This document shows, piece by piece, positions 36,003 through 45,800 of a stretch of DNA of 64,000 bases. Source of the DNA: Armatimonadota bacterium. Lineage in GTDB: Bacteria > Armatimonadota > Fimbriimonadia > Fimbriimonadales > Fimbriimonadaceae. Made by a program: the position numbers and the translations under genes. The notes below the pieces were generated by a model, which saw nothing but the letters and a program-made list of their open reading frames with translations, was not told the DNA's origin and did no database searches. The DNA is taken from contig JBAXHT010000001.1 in the NCBI GenBank assembly GCA_037138755.1, positions 1,273,805 to 1,337,804 of the forward strand, read 5' to 3'. Every line of letters begins with the position of its first letter. The first letter of the stretch is position 1.

Positions 36003-36905
36003 CTAGACTTGGGAATACAGCTTGGCCACCGCCAAGATTCGCTCAAACGGTCCGATACCGATTTCTCTTGAGCTCGACAGGAGGTTGTGGCCCTGTAGTC
36101 GCGCCTGAAATGCGGCAAGGCTGCGATGCATTTCTCCAGCGTAACGTACGTTATGGGTGAGATAGTCCTCTACTTTCTCGAAAGACCAACCCGATCTAGA
36201 TGCGGCTTCCGAGAACACCCAGGTGAGCGCTGGTCCACGGTCTTCAATAGTGGTGTTCTCGACGTTGTCTGAAGCGAGATCTAGGGTGCAATGGATTCGG
36301 ACAATGCCGCTAAAAGTGTTCGCATGTTTTAGGTAGTCACGAAGTTCGTTGTAGTCGAAACTCTGACCTCGCTTCGCCAGCCAAAGTGCCCAGACGAACT
36401 GCTCCCCCGTCAACTCCGTCCAAGCCGCCCCCAAATCAATGTCGACCAACCCTGTCCCATCGGCCTCCAGCCCCTTATCCCCAATCAAAACGCAAGCATC
36501 ACAAGCTGCCAACATCGCCGTCTGGTCCGGCTCCATCGTCAGCAACGAAGGTCGAACCCCCTGCTCCGCCAGAATAATCTGAGCCAGCATATTGCTCGTC
36601 ATCGAGCTTTCATCTAGAGCCAAAGTCCGAATCTCCTCCAAAGGAACCTTCGACAGCATCCGAACCGACGCCACCGGCCCATTGCTCATAATCCCCACGT
36701 CCGCCGCGATCACCAAGTCCTCCCGGCGCAGATACTCGATGGAGGACACCAAAATCGCATCCACCTCCCCCGAATCCAGCAACGCCGGAAGCCGAGACGG
36801 CACGTCATAAACCACCTCAACAAACTCATTCGGCTGGTCAAAACACGCCACCAACGGCCTCGCGTTCACATAAGGAACGCATCCCACCCGAAACCTAGCT
36901 TTCAT
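36003..36905 (-). CDS. mqnA: Chorismate dehydratase (futalosine menaquinone pathway)
   Basis: This 300-residue enzyme makes 3-enolpyruvylbenzoate from chorismate, the first step of the futalosine route to menaquinone. It has the periplasmic-binding-protein-like fold with RVGCVPYVNARPLVACF (about residues 5-21), the conserved YVNARPL of MqnA. DSGEVDAILVSSIEYLRR follows, then an SVRMLSK-type strand and the second-half sequence LDLGAAWTELTG-like (read here as IDLGAAWTELTGEQFVWALW). Length is normal. It lies beside the DUF3052 gene. The other mqn genes are not in the window. With aroQ it supports menaquinone-based respiration. Confidence 0.9.
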   Translation of the reverse strand: MKARFRVGCVPYVNARPLVACFDQPNEFVEVVYDVPSRLPALLDSGEVDAILVSSIEYLRREDLVIAADVGIMSNGPVASVRMLSKVPLEEIRTLALDESSMTSNMLAQIILAEQGVRPSLLTMEPDQTAMLAACDACVLIGDKGLEADGTGLVDIDLGAAWTELTGEQFVWALWLAKRGQSFDYNELRDYLKHANTFSGIVRIHCTLDLASDNVENTTIEDRGPALTWVFSEAASRSGWSFEKVEDYLTHNVRYAGEMHRSLAAFQARLQGHNLLSSSREIGIGPFERILAVAKLYSQV

Positions 36906-36939
36906 ATCACTATTCTACGTTTCAAGAATCTCTGAAAGC

Positions 36940-37341
36940 TCACCGAAGCTCTTTTCGAACCACCAACTTCAGCCCGCTCCACACGTCACTCACCGCACAC
37001 ACCTTCACGTCCACCCACCCCATCGGCAGGCAAACATCTCGAATCACCTGCTCGTCGACGTCCGTCGGAACCTTAGACGCTTTCTTTGGCCAGCTCACCC
37101 ATACAACCACCGTGCGCGTGCACTCCTGCCACAGGCGATCCAGTTCAAGCTCCAAGGTTGATCGCTCGACGGCAAAGAGATGCACTAGCTCGGCATCCTT
37201 AGGCAACGTGGACAAAACTTCAAAGTCCAACCCAACTAAGGGCGCATACTCGACGTCCTGACCCAGAACCGAAACCCGGAGTCCCGGTTTCAGTCCGAGC
37301 TTTTCCCAAACCGCCTTGCCAGAGTAACCAACGGCGCTCAA
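36940..37341 (-). CDS. DUF3052 family protein
   Basis: The 133-residue product starts with VGYSGKAVWEKLGLKPGLRV, the conserved N-terminus of DUF3052. It shows an alternating strand/helix pattern and ends SDVWSGLKLVVRKEL, which is also typical. No catalytic function is known for the family. I chose TTG 37341: AGGAAG lies six bases upstream and the codon overlaps the methyltransferase stop (TTGA); the longer frame to 37449 lies inside the methyltransferase gene. It is therefore probably co-translated with that methyltransferase. Confidence 0.75.
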   Translation of the reverse strand: MSAVGYSGKAVWEKLGLKPGLRVSVLGQDVEYAPLVGLDFEVLSTLPKDAELVHLFAVERSTLELELDRLWQECTRTVVVWVSWPKKASKVPTDVDEQVIRDVCLPMGWVDVKVCAVSDVWSGLKLVVRKELR

Positions 37342-38063
37342 CTCGGCTTCCTTGCGACGATCACCACCGAGCTTCCCCAAGGCAGGTTGATCCTCTTCAG
37401 CAGTGAAAGCTCGAGACGCATCACCCAACCGAGGTACCGTTGGAACCATGCCGGAAGCTCGGGGAGTTTCGCCGACGGTTCTCCACCCTTTAGCTTACTG
37501 AGGACTCTTGAGGCAAGCACCATCGGAAACAACAGGAAGACGCTGTAGGTCGCACGCTCCACTTCCAGTCCGGCCGCCAAAACCGCTCGGCGAGCCGAGG
37601 CGGTGGTGTACCGCCGCTGATGCATCAGCGCGATATCGTGCGGCCCCCAAAGAAACATGAACGCGGGGACGTTCATCAGGAGCAGTCCCCCAGGTTTGAG
37701 GACTCGCGCGATTTCTTTCAGGGCTGCCCGGTCATCCGGAACGTGCTCAATGGTATCTAAAGTTACAACAGCATCGACCGAACTTGTACGAATTGGGAGC
37801 TTTTCCGCGTCAGCCTTCGCCAGCAAAGTGAGGCCCCGGGAACCCGAAAACTCTAGCGCTTCCTGGCTAAAGTCAACGCCATAAACCGTCCCAAACTCCG
37901 CAAAAGCCGACTGGCCTGCGCCTGTTCCGCAACCGACGTCCAGCAACGTAGCACCGGACAAACCCGCCCCGTGTAGCACCGAGAGCGCCAGTTCCCGGCG
38001 AGCAACGAACCACCAATAGGTGTCCTCCAGCTCATACATCCGGGCGTATTCTGCGCTTTGCAC
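37338..38063 (-). CDS. Class I SAM-dependent methyltransferase
   Basis: This 241-residue enzyme has the standard methyltransferase core: LLDVGCGTGAGQSAF (motif I, about residues 40-54), VYGVDFS, SVDAVVTLDTIEHV and VLKPGGLLLMNVPAF. The N-terminal MYELEDTYWWFVARRE is typical of the family of wall- or lipid-associated methyltransferases near glycosyltransferase genes. The C-terminus is hydrophobic (about residues 165-190), suggesting membrane contact. GTG 38063 is the first codon of the conserved frame. The substrate is not known; the DUF3052 gene overlaps its stop. Confidence 0.87.
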   Translation of the reverse strand: MQSAEYARMYELEDTYWWFVARRELALSVLHGAGLSGATLLDVGCGTGAGQSAFAEFGTVYGVDFSQEALEFSGSRGLTLLAKADAEKLPIRTSSVDAVVTLDTIEHVPDDRAALKEIARVLKPGGLLLMNVPAFMFLWGPHDIALMHQRRYTTASARRAVLAAGLEVERATYSVFLLFPMVLASRVLSKLKGGEPSAKLPELPAWFQRYLGWVMRLELSLLKRINLPWGSSVVIVARKPS

Positions 38064-38098
38064 TCAGCCAAGATTCTAGCTCATTCGGGCTTCTGGCC

Positions 38099-40675
38099 CT
38101 AAGGCTTCTCAGACAAGGCATTGAAGAGGAGTTTGAACCCGGCGTCGCTCTGCGCCCGGAAGTTCACCTCCGGCCCAATCAGGACCACTTCACCTTTCCC
38201 TAGTGGGCAGAGTGCCACCGCCGTTGTATCCTTCAGCTTGTCCTGACCCAGCGCCCAACCTGACCGAAGCGGCGAAGCCGAGTCAAACCAAGCGATCCGT
38301 GTCGCACCCTCCTTCAGCTTGTAAACCGGCGAGTTGTCGAACATCACATCCACGTACTCTTCATAACCGCGCGTCAGCCAGCTCGGCTCAACTCGCATCC
38401 GCAGGACCGAAGAAGGAACGTAGTACTCCGTCCCCTTTACGCCGTCAAGGGCATCCTCAACCGGCAATGAGAAGCGCGTAGCCAGGTTCTTTCCCGCCGA
38501 TCCAATCGCCACGACCCGCCCGCCATCCTTCACGAACTTCTCCAGATTCTTGATCCGCTCCGCGTTCATGTCGCCCATGATCGCCTTCAGCTCAGCCGAA
38601 ACCGTCGGGTCATTTAGCAGGTCGTTACTACCCCGTCGATCCCCCGTCGGAATCGCGCCATCTGGGAACAGGATCACGTCAAACTTCTCCCCCAAATCCT
38701 CGCCAAACTGGGGCGGGTAAATCACCTTAAAATCAAAGTGATACTTCTCCAACGTGTACCGCAACCACCCCGAATCCATCGACCCGCCGTAGGTATCCCA
38801 GAGTCCGATGCGGAGACGTTTGTAGGGGACGGCCGTATGAGGAGCTCCTGTGTACTTCGTCATTCCGTATCGGAGTTGAACGAGCAAAGGGGTTAAGTTC
38901 TTCGGGAGCGCGATAACAAAATCTCCCTTGTCGGTTCGAGTGACTTTCCCACCCGCTTCGCTAACCACGTTTGCCCAAGCAAACGACATTCCTGCATCTA
39001 CTGGAAACAATCCCGTTGTTTCCGTCCATCCGCCAATTCCATCCCCCTGCTTTGCGCCAGCCTTCTCGGTCCAGAACAATTGAGGCTCAATGAGCTTGAA
39101 CCAATTCATTGGCCAAGTGAGTTCTTTGTTTGAACGCAGGAAGTTGTCGTCAAGTATTCGCTCAAACTTGACGCCCATCTGCATCGCCAACGTCCACCCC
39201 GCTGAGTCGTACGGGCGATTTGGTGGGCCTCCCGGGTACGACAGATCGTTGGGGTGATCCTGCGGCTCGAACATGTCAATAATGTGCGGACGGAAAGCTT
39301 GATTTGCCCTAATCAAGTACCCCTTTTCGCATCGTTCAATCTCCACGCCACAAATTGCCAGGCGATCTAAGAGCTTTTGAGCAGCGGGGAAGTCGGGCTG
39401 GTTAGACGGAATCAAATACGCCCGCGCATCCCGCAATTCCGGATCAGAAAGCGCCTTCTCCCCGTACTGGGCGATCTTCGACGGATACTTTGTCCAGCTA
39501 TCCTTCGACCCCTTCTCAATTGAGTTCTGGGCCGCCCGGTACATGTTGTAAACCAGAGTCTCTCGCTGGCGCGAAGCGTAGTCGAGCAGGGCGTAGTTAG
39601 CCGTGATCTCGTACTCCAGCGAGTCCCGCGCATGCCACATCCCCGGATCCGCTGGCAAAGGTAAGTCACCCGTAGGAACCTGGCGCGCTGCCACAAACGG
39701 AATAGGACCCGGATTCGGCGAGCCCCAAAGCTCCGTCAAAATCCCAATCATGTTGTGGAAGTAAGTCGTGGTGCGAAGCCCGCCGTTCCACCAAGCCGAA
39801 TACCCCGCGCCGTTGCGCATCACCGAGCCCTTCTTGCCCTCGGCAATCAGTCGCTGGTGAATCAGCGTCCCCGCCAAATCCGTGCTGATCTGCACCAATG
39901 CGTCCACGTTATGGTTGAATGGCGAACGGAAAGGCGGCACAAACATGATCGCTCCCGATGGGGCCGTCTGGTGGTGATTGTAAACAATCTGCGGGAACCA
40001 CTCGTGATACAAAATCCGGTTCATGTTCCGCGTCTCGGCAAGGTTTGAAGCATAGAAGTCCCGGTTGTTATCGTGCCCCGCGTACTTCTCATAAAGCCGG
40101 GGCAATCCCGCCAAGGAGCGCTCCTCCGGCTTGGACCGACGCATGTACCACTTGGAAACCAGGTCCATCCCGTCCGGGTTAGCGTGAACCAGCAGGATGA
40201 TGCAGTCCTTCAGGATTCGCTTCGTCTCTTCATCGTCCTTGCTCGAAAGCCGGTAAGCGGTTTCGATCAGAGATTGCGTCGAAATCGTCTCGTTCGAGTG
40301 CAGCCCACCGTCGATCCAAACGACCGCCTTGGCTCCTTTCGCCAACTTCCGAGCCTCGGCTTCGTTGCCAATCGACTTCGCCAAAACAATCCTGCGGTTG
40401 ATCTCCTGATACTTCTTCAGGTTCTTGTAGTTTGCCGGGTCAGTGACGATTGCCATGTACTGATCGCGTCCTTCCTCGGTCTTCCCCATCGACTGGACGT
40501 GAAGTCGCCCTGACTCTTTTTCAAGCAGCTTCCAGTAAGCCGAAAGCTGCCCGTAATCGGCCAGTTGATAGTCGGCGCAAACATCAAACCCCAGGAATTG
40601 CTTCGGCGTCGTCACGTCTTTTGCAGATGCCAATCCACAACCCAAAGCCAACCCAAAAACCGCCCAGTACCGCAT
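38099..40675 (-). CDS. Secreted M14 zinc carboxypeptidase
   Basis: The 858-residue protein has a signal peptide (about residues 1-19) and an M14 catalytic domain. Zinc ligands H126 and E129 lie in GGLHSNETIS, and the third ligand is probably the His pair in IVYNHHQT. GILTELWGSPNP may hold the general base. The second half (about residues 420-858) has a jelly-roll-like region and a class I amidotransferase-like segment (DVILFPDGAIPTG; GGRVVAIGSAGK). This composite layout is seen in bacterial M14 proteins of the Acidobacteria/Bacteroidota type. It should degrade peptides outside the cytoplasm. It is divergent from the GH31 gene (100 bases apart). Confidence 0.9.
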   Translation of the reverse strand: MRYWAVFGLALGCGLASAKDVTTPKQFLGFDVCADYQLADYGQLSAYWKLLEKESGRLHVQSMGKTEEGRDQYMAIVTDPANYKNLKKYQEINRRIVLAKSIGNEAEARKLAKGAKAVVWIDGGLHSNETISTQSLIETAYRLSSKDDEETKRILKDCIILLVHANPDGMDLVSKWYMRRSKPEERSLAGLPRLYEKYAGHDNNRDFYASNLAETRNMNRILYHEWFPQIVYNHHQTAPSGAIMFVPPFRSPFNHNVDALVQISTDLAGTLIHQRLIAEGKKGSVMRNGAGYSAWWNGGLRTTTYFHNMIGILTELWGSPNPGPIPFVAARQVPTGDLPLPADPGMWHARDSLEYEITANYALLDYASRQRETLVYNMYRAAQNSIEKGSKDSWTKYPSKIAQYGEKALSDPELRDARAYLIPSNQPDFPAAQKLLDRLAICGVEIERCEKGYLIRANQAFRPHIIDMFEPQDHPNDLSYPGGPPNRPYDSAGWTLAMQMGVKFERILDDNFLRSNKELTWPMNWFKLIEPQLFWTEKAGAKQGDGIGGWTETTGLFPVDAGMSFAWANVVSEAGGKVTRTDKGDFVIALPKNLTPLLVQLRYGMTKYTGAPHTAVPYKRLRIGLWDTYGGSMDSGWLRYTLEKYHFDFKVIYPPQFGEDLGEKFDVILFPDGAIPTGDRRGSNDLLNDPTVSAELKAIMGDMNAERIKNLEKFVKDGGRVVAIGSAGKNLATRFSLPVEDALDGVKGTEYYVPSSVLRMRVEPSWLTRGYEEYVDVMFDNSPVYKLKEGATRIAWFDSASPLRSGWALGQDKLKDTTAVALCPLGKGEVVLIGPEVNFRAQSDAGFKLLFNALSEKP

Positions 40676-40775
40676 TCCCAGATGTTATCCCAAACGCGTT
40701 ATCTCAAACTGAGCAGAGCCTGCGGTACGATTGCCAAGTCCTCTGACGGCAGGGGGTCTCGGCAAGGAAAAGCGA

Positions 40776-42809
40776 ATGCAGTTTCTACTCGGAGTCATCA
40801 TGACGAGCGCAGGCAATCAACCAAAAACGAACTGGACGGAGATTCAGCCAGGAATCTGGCGAGCCCAAATCGGCTCGGCAGATAAGCCGACGCTGACCGA
40901 TGCAGGTCGAACAAAAGCGAAAACCGAGCGGCTCGCCGCCATGCCGAAAGGAAGGCTGCCGTTCGCGCTCGAATCGGTTGGTCTGAAAAAATCCAAGAAC
41001 TTCGCCACGGTCCACATCCCGCTCGGGAAAGGCGAGAAAATCTTCGGCCTAGGTCTCCAGATGAAAGGGGCAGATCGGCGGAAAGGGATTTACCACCTGC
41101 GCGTCGACCACTACGACCAAGGTAACGACCGCCTCCACGTCCCGACTCCGCTCTACGTCAGTAGCGCTGGCTATGCGGTCTTCCTCAACACAAGCCGCCC
41201 AACCAACTTCTACGTCGGGATCGGAAACCGGCTAGACGACGCGAACCGCCCGCCGTTCCGAGATCGCAACACCGACCGAAAGTGGGACGACCAGCCACCC
41301 AGCGAGTGGGTCGAAGCCAGCGTCGAAGCGCCGGGTCTCGAAGTGATCGTGCTGACCGGACCAACCGCGATGGACGCGATCCGGAGGTACAACTTGCTTT
41401 GCGGCGGCGGAGCGATGCCCCCAATGTGGGCGCTCGGATTCTGGCACCGAACCCCTTCGCTGGCAACCGCCCAGCAGGTACTCGACGAAGCGAACGAGTT
41501 CGAAAAGCGAGGATTCCCGCTCGATGTGATCGGCCTCGAACCGGGCTGGCAAACCCGGTCGTACCCCGGCTCGATGGAGTGGAGCAAGGAGCGATTCCCT
41601 GATCCGCCAGGGTTCCTCACGAAACTAGGCGAGAAAGGTATCAAGGTCAACCTTTGGGAGAACCCCTACGTCGCACCACAGACTGAGCTTTTTACGGCTC
41701 TCGGTGACAAGTTCGGCTCGCACACCGTCTGGCTCGGTGGAGCCCCCGATGTTCTCGACAAGAAAGCCCGAAAGACGGTCCAAGACTTTCACGCCGCAAA
41801 GCATCCTGGAGTCAGCGGCTACAAAATTGACGAAGTGGACGGCTTCGATGTCTGGCTCTGGCCCGATCATGCAGAGTTCAAATCCGGCCCAGACGGCCTC
41901 CAAATGCGCCAAATTTACGGTGTCCTTTGGCAAGAGCTGCTGCTCGACATGTACAAGAAAAAGAACGAGCGAACCTTTGGCCTCGTCCGAGCCTCAAACG
42001 GCGGCGCAAGCCACCTCCCGTTTGCGATCTACAGCGACACGTATGATCACCGCCAATACGTCACCGCGCTCACGAGTTCATCCCTCGCCGGCACCCTCTG
42101 GTGTGCTGAAATCCGAAGTGCCAGCAGCCCCGAAGAGTGGGTCCGGCGGATGCAATCTGCCTGTCTGTCACCCATCGCCCAATTAAACGCTTGGGCAGAC
42201 GGAACCAAGCCCTGGAGCTTCCCGACAGTCAACGAAAACGTGAAGGAAGCAATGCTCCTTCGCGAGTCATTAGTGCCCTATCTATACACCGCCTTCGCTC
42301 AGTACGCGATGGACGGCACCCCGCCGATTCGCCCAATGAGCCTCGTCGATGGCGGAACCGAAACCGACCAGTACATGATCGGCGACTCCTTGCTGGCCGC
42401 TCCGATGTTCACCGGCGAGACCTCACGTACAGTAAGGTTGCCGAAAGGGAAGTGGTACGAATATGCGAATGGGAAACTCGTCGGCGAAAACGAAAAGATC
42501 ACCGTCAAACCCGGTCTCAGCGAGATCCCGCTTTACGTTAGAGAAGGCAGCGCAATTCCGACTTTTGCGAAGGCAAAAAACGTCGCCCAGGCCCTCACGG
42601 CCGGAAAGTTGACCCTCAGATGTTACGGTTTAGGACCAATCGAGGGAAGGGTTTACGAGGATGACGGGAAAAGCTTCGGCTACGAGAAGGGAGACTTCGG
42701 CTTGTTCCGGGTCGTTGTCCGCGACGAAGCTCCGGATGCACAATCCATTGGCGGCCTCCGAAAGGAGCTTCGAAGCAAACTCGAAGTCCTTTCGGTCGGC
42801 AGGAACTAG
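40776..42809 (+). CDS. GH31 alpha-glucosidase/xylosidase-like enzyme
   Basis: This 677-residue glycoside hydrolase has an N-terminal galactose-mutarotase-like domain (GEKIFGLGLQMKG; YHLRVDHYDQGND) and a (beta/alpha)8 barrel beginning MPPMWALGFWHRTPS. The nucleophile motif is GYKIDEVDGFD (about residues 346-356), the K-x-D-x-x-E/D form of GH31. It ends with a beta-domain (YEYANGKLVGENEKITVKPG). It releases glucose or xylose from alpha-glycans. ATG 40776 follows AAGGA with normal spacing; the N-terminus MQFLLGVIMTSAGN is only a short hydrophobic stretch, so secretion is uncertain. The VIT-domain gene converges on it with three bases between stops. Confidence 0.92.
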   Translation: MQFLLGVIMTSAGNQPKTNWTEIQPGIWRAQIGSADKPTLTDAGRTKAKTERLAAMPKGRLPFALESVGLKKSKNFATVHIPLGKGEKIFGLGLQMKGADRRKGIYHLRVDHYDQGNDRLHVPTPLYVSSAGYAVFLNTSRPTNFYVGIGNRLDDANRPPFRDRNTDRKWDDQPPSEWVEASVEAPGLEVIVLTGPTAMDAIRRYNLLCGGGAMPPMWALGFWHRTPSLATAQQVLDEANEFEKRGFPLDVIGLEPGWQTRSYPGSMEWSKERFPDPPGFLTKLGEKGIKVNLWENPYVAPQTELFTALGDKFGSHTVWLGGAPDVLDKKARKTVQDFHAAKHPGVSGYKIDEVDGFDVWLWPDHAEFKSGPDGLQMRQIYGVLWQELLLDMYKKKNERTFGLVRASNGGASHLPFAIYSDTYDHRQYVTALTSSSLAGTLWCAEIRSASSPEEWVRRMQSACLSPIAQLNAWADGTKPWSFPTVNENVKEAMLLRESLVPYLYTAFAQYAMDGTPPIRPMSLVDGGTETDQYMIGDSLLAAPMFTGETSRTVRLPKGKWYEYANGKLVGENEKITVKPGLSEIPLYVREGSAIPTFAKAKNVAQALTAGKLTLRCYGLGPIEGRVYEDDGKSFGYEKGDFGLFRVVVRDEAPDAQSIGGLRKELRSKLEVLSVGRN

Positions 42810-42812
42810 CTC

Positions 42813-45800
42813 TTAATCAGCGATCCGGAGCACGCCCTTCCGGGTCGCCAAGAGGGTTCCCTGATCCGTTTTACAAATGCCCTGAACCTCGTCTCGTCCC
42901 TCAAGATCGAGCTTTCGCACCGATCCGTCCTGAAGCATAAACACCCCGGTTCGAGTGGCAATCAGATTCCCCGAGATTCCCGTGACCTGCATTCCGCTCG
43001 TTTCCGAAATGGCCGATAGCTTTCCGTCGCGGAAGAAGTAAGCCCCTCCGCCGAACGTTCCCACAACCCCGGTGCCAAAGCCAGTCACCCAGTCGTCAGT
43101 AAGCCCTTGTGGTTCTGCCATAGCGGTGATCCCTCGCGATGAGAGATCGACCGAGAAGAACCCGCGACCTTGGATCCCGATCTCAACTCTGCCTTTGGCA
43201 ATCGAAATCGCAGAAGGCGCTCCGCCAGCGAGTTCCGGGAGATCGAACCAGTTGGAGTTCGAGTCCCCGAGAAGGGTGAATCCGCCGGTCTGGGCAACCG
43301 CGAGCGTCTTCCCATCCGATGCAATCGCTAGGGCCGCCCGCCTCGGCAGCTGTGAGTTGATCGACCGGAACGTGAAATCTTCGCTGAGCAGAACCAAGTC
43401 TCCGCTGCCGAACCGGATCGCGAGTTCGTTCCCAAAAGGTACAAACTGGCGTGCTGCTTGGCTGGGTAGTCCTCCCAAAAGTGCCCACTGCCCGCCGGGA
43501 CGGCGGTAGTAGAGCCCTTCATCAAGCGTCCCCGCGAAGTCAATTCCGCGCCAATGTCCGACGGCTTGGATGTTCATCCCCGCGAGTTCGTGGGTCAGGG
43601 TTTGAACCTTCGCAAGTTTGGCGATCCCTGGCTCTGACCTAACAACGTCAGAACCCAAATACTGGGCCACATTATGGGCTCCGTCAAAAGCGAACACTCG
43701 CACGCCTTCGACCCCTTCGACGCCACCAACAGAGACCCATTCAAAAGAACCTCGTGCCGCCAAAGCAATCGCTTCACCGTCCGATCCGAACGCCTTTACT
43801 CGAACCGCTTGTTTGGTTGTATCTCGGATCACCAGTCGGCCATTCGCAACCGAAATCGCCAGGGCTGGAGCCGTCATGTCAACTGTCAGCGGAGCCGAAT
43901 GCACACGCGGAACTCCGCTGTATCCAAAGCTCAGCACAACAATCTGCCCTGGCCCCTCGCTGGCGGTTGGCGGAATGTCAAATCGAACCTGATACTCACC
44001 AGATTTCGGATTAAGGCTCAAATCTCGAACCTCTCCCCAAGGGAAGATCGCCTTCGCCGAAACCGTATCCTCCGGCAGCGTGAGCGAGAGCAACGGATCT
44101 CCCATGCGAGCGATGATCGGCTCAAGTTCCTTCTTCAACCGCTCAACGCGACCCTGGGATGCACCTGTCTCTTCCAGACCCTCAATCTCCACCGAGAGTT
44201 TGATGCGTTGCAGTCTGTCTTTTTTGTAATCTTCGCCCCTCCACTGGTTCGAGGGGTCCGTCAGGAACTGCTTTTCCAAAGACGAAATCTCTTGCTGGTT
44301 CAGATTTCCACGCTTCCGATAGGCGGTGATCAATCGTTCACGTGAGCCAAAAGTCACCGCTTCGGCTTCGCGCTGGGCTCGGGCTTCATCAGCGTAGAGC
44401 CATGCCAGCTTCTTGATCAACCGCTGCTTCGCCTCTGCTCGGTACTTCTCAGATTTCCCAATTGTTCCGTACTCTTCGATGTATTGATTCTTGGCATAGT
44501 AAACGTCACCACTCGTTTCTTGGTCAACTTGTTCGGCGAAGTACTTGAACTGTTTCGTCAACGCCGGAACGGTCTTCGCGTACTCGTCGAGCCGCCGCCG
44601 ATATGCCTGGATGTAGTCGACTCGGCTCTCGAAATCATCCTTGTTACGAATGACAAGATTGCTCCAAGGTGCGAATGCGTAGGCAATGCCACGGTTCAGG
44701 CAGTCATCAGCCATACGCTTCGAGAGCTGGTTCACTCGATTTCTGAACTCGACGAGTTCCTCGGTATCGATCCTCCCGCGCTGCTCCCATTGCCCTTGTA
44801 GTTTCGATCCTTCTTCTCGCAACTGACGATACTTTGGAACGTCCAGAAACTCAGATTCGGTAGAGAATCCGATTCGGTTCGCTAGCCGAGCCATTTCGCT
44901 CCGCTGTTCGCTACTCAGCTCCGGAAGCGAGTTACCTTGGGCGTCGTAACCAGGCATCGAGAGCTGGTCCAACTGATCCACATCTTGATGAATGTTGAAC
45001 TTCTTCTGCAACTTTGACAGTCGTTCGATCACAGGTTGATCTGTTGGTTTCAAACCGCCCATTCTGATGTTATGGAATAGAGCGTCCGTGGCCACGCGAT
45101 AGGCATACTGGGCAGCATTTTCCTCGGAGATGCTACTCAGCGATGGGCAGTGCTTTTTGATGAAGTTCCAATCCAATGCACCCTTGAGCGCTTTACCCAT
45201 TACCTCAGCCGTCAAATACTGTTCGTAGCCATCTAGGCTGCCAATATCCGCTTGGTCAGGTTCTGCGCCCAACCAGCGTAACTTCTGCACTCCGCTGGCA
45301 ACCGAAGCTTCTGTCTCTAACAGCTTTCTGTGCTGGGCGGACTTCGATAGGCTCCCGAAATCGTAGGCTGCCTGAATTCGGCGATTGATTGAATCGGAGA
45401 TTGGCTCGTGTAGATAAGTTGACTCAAATGCTGCCGGATCCGCCGCGACCGACAATATCTCCATCCGCAAAGCTGCATACTGAGCCTTCGTCGCCTTCTC
45501 GCTAAGCCGGCCCTTCAGCACATCCTCGGCAAGCTTTCGCGCCTTCACGGCCGTCTTCGCCTCCTTGATCATCTGAGCGAATCGCTTTCGCTCCTCCGTC
45601 GGAATCGCGATCCAGGAGGTGAACTTGCTAATCAGGTTGTGCCGAAGCGACATCGCGATGACCTGCTCGCGATTCTTTGCAGACCGCTCCATTGAGCGAA
45701 TCCGCTGGTAAGCCCAAATCTTGAGCCCTGGGTGATTAGGCATCACCTCTTGAGACAATCGCGAAGCGGGGCCATAAGTGCCAGAGGTCACTTTGGTGCC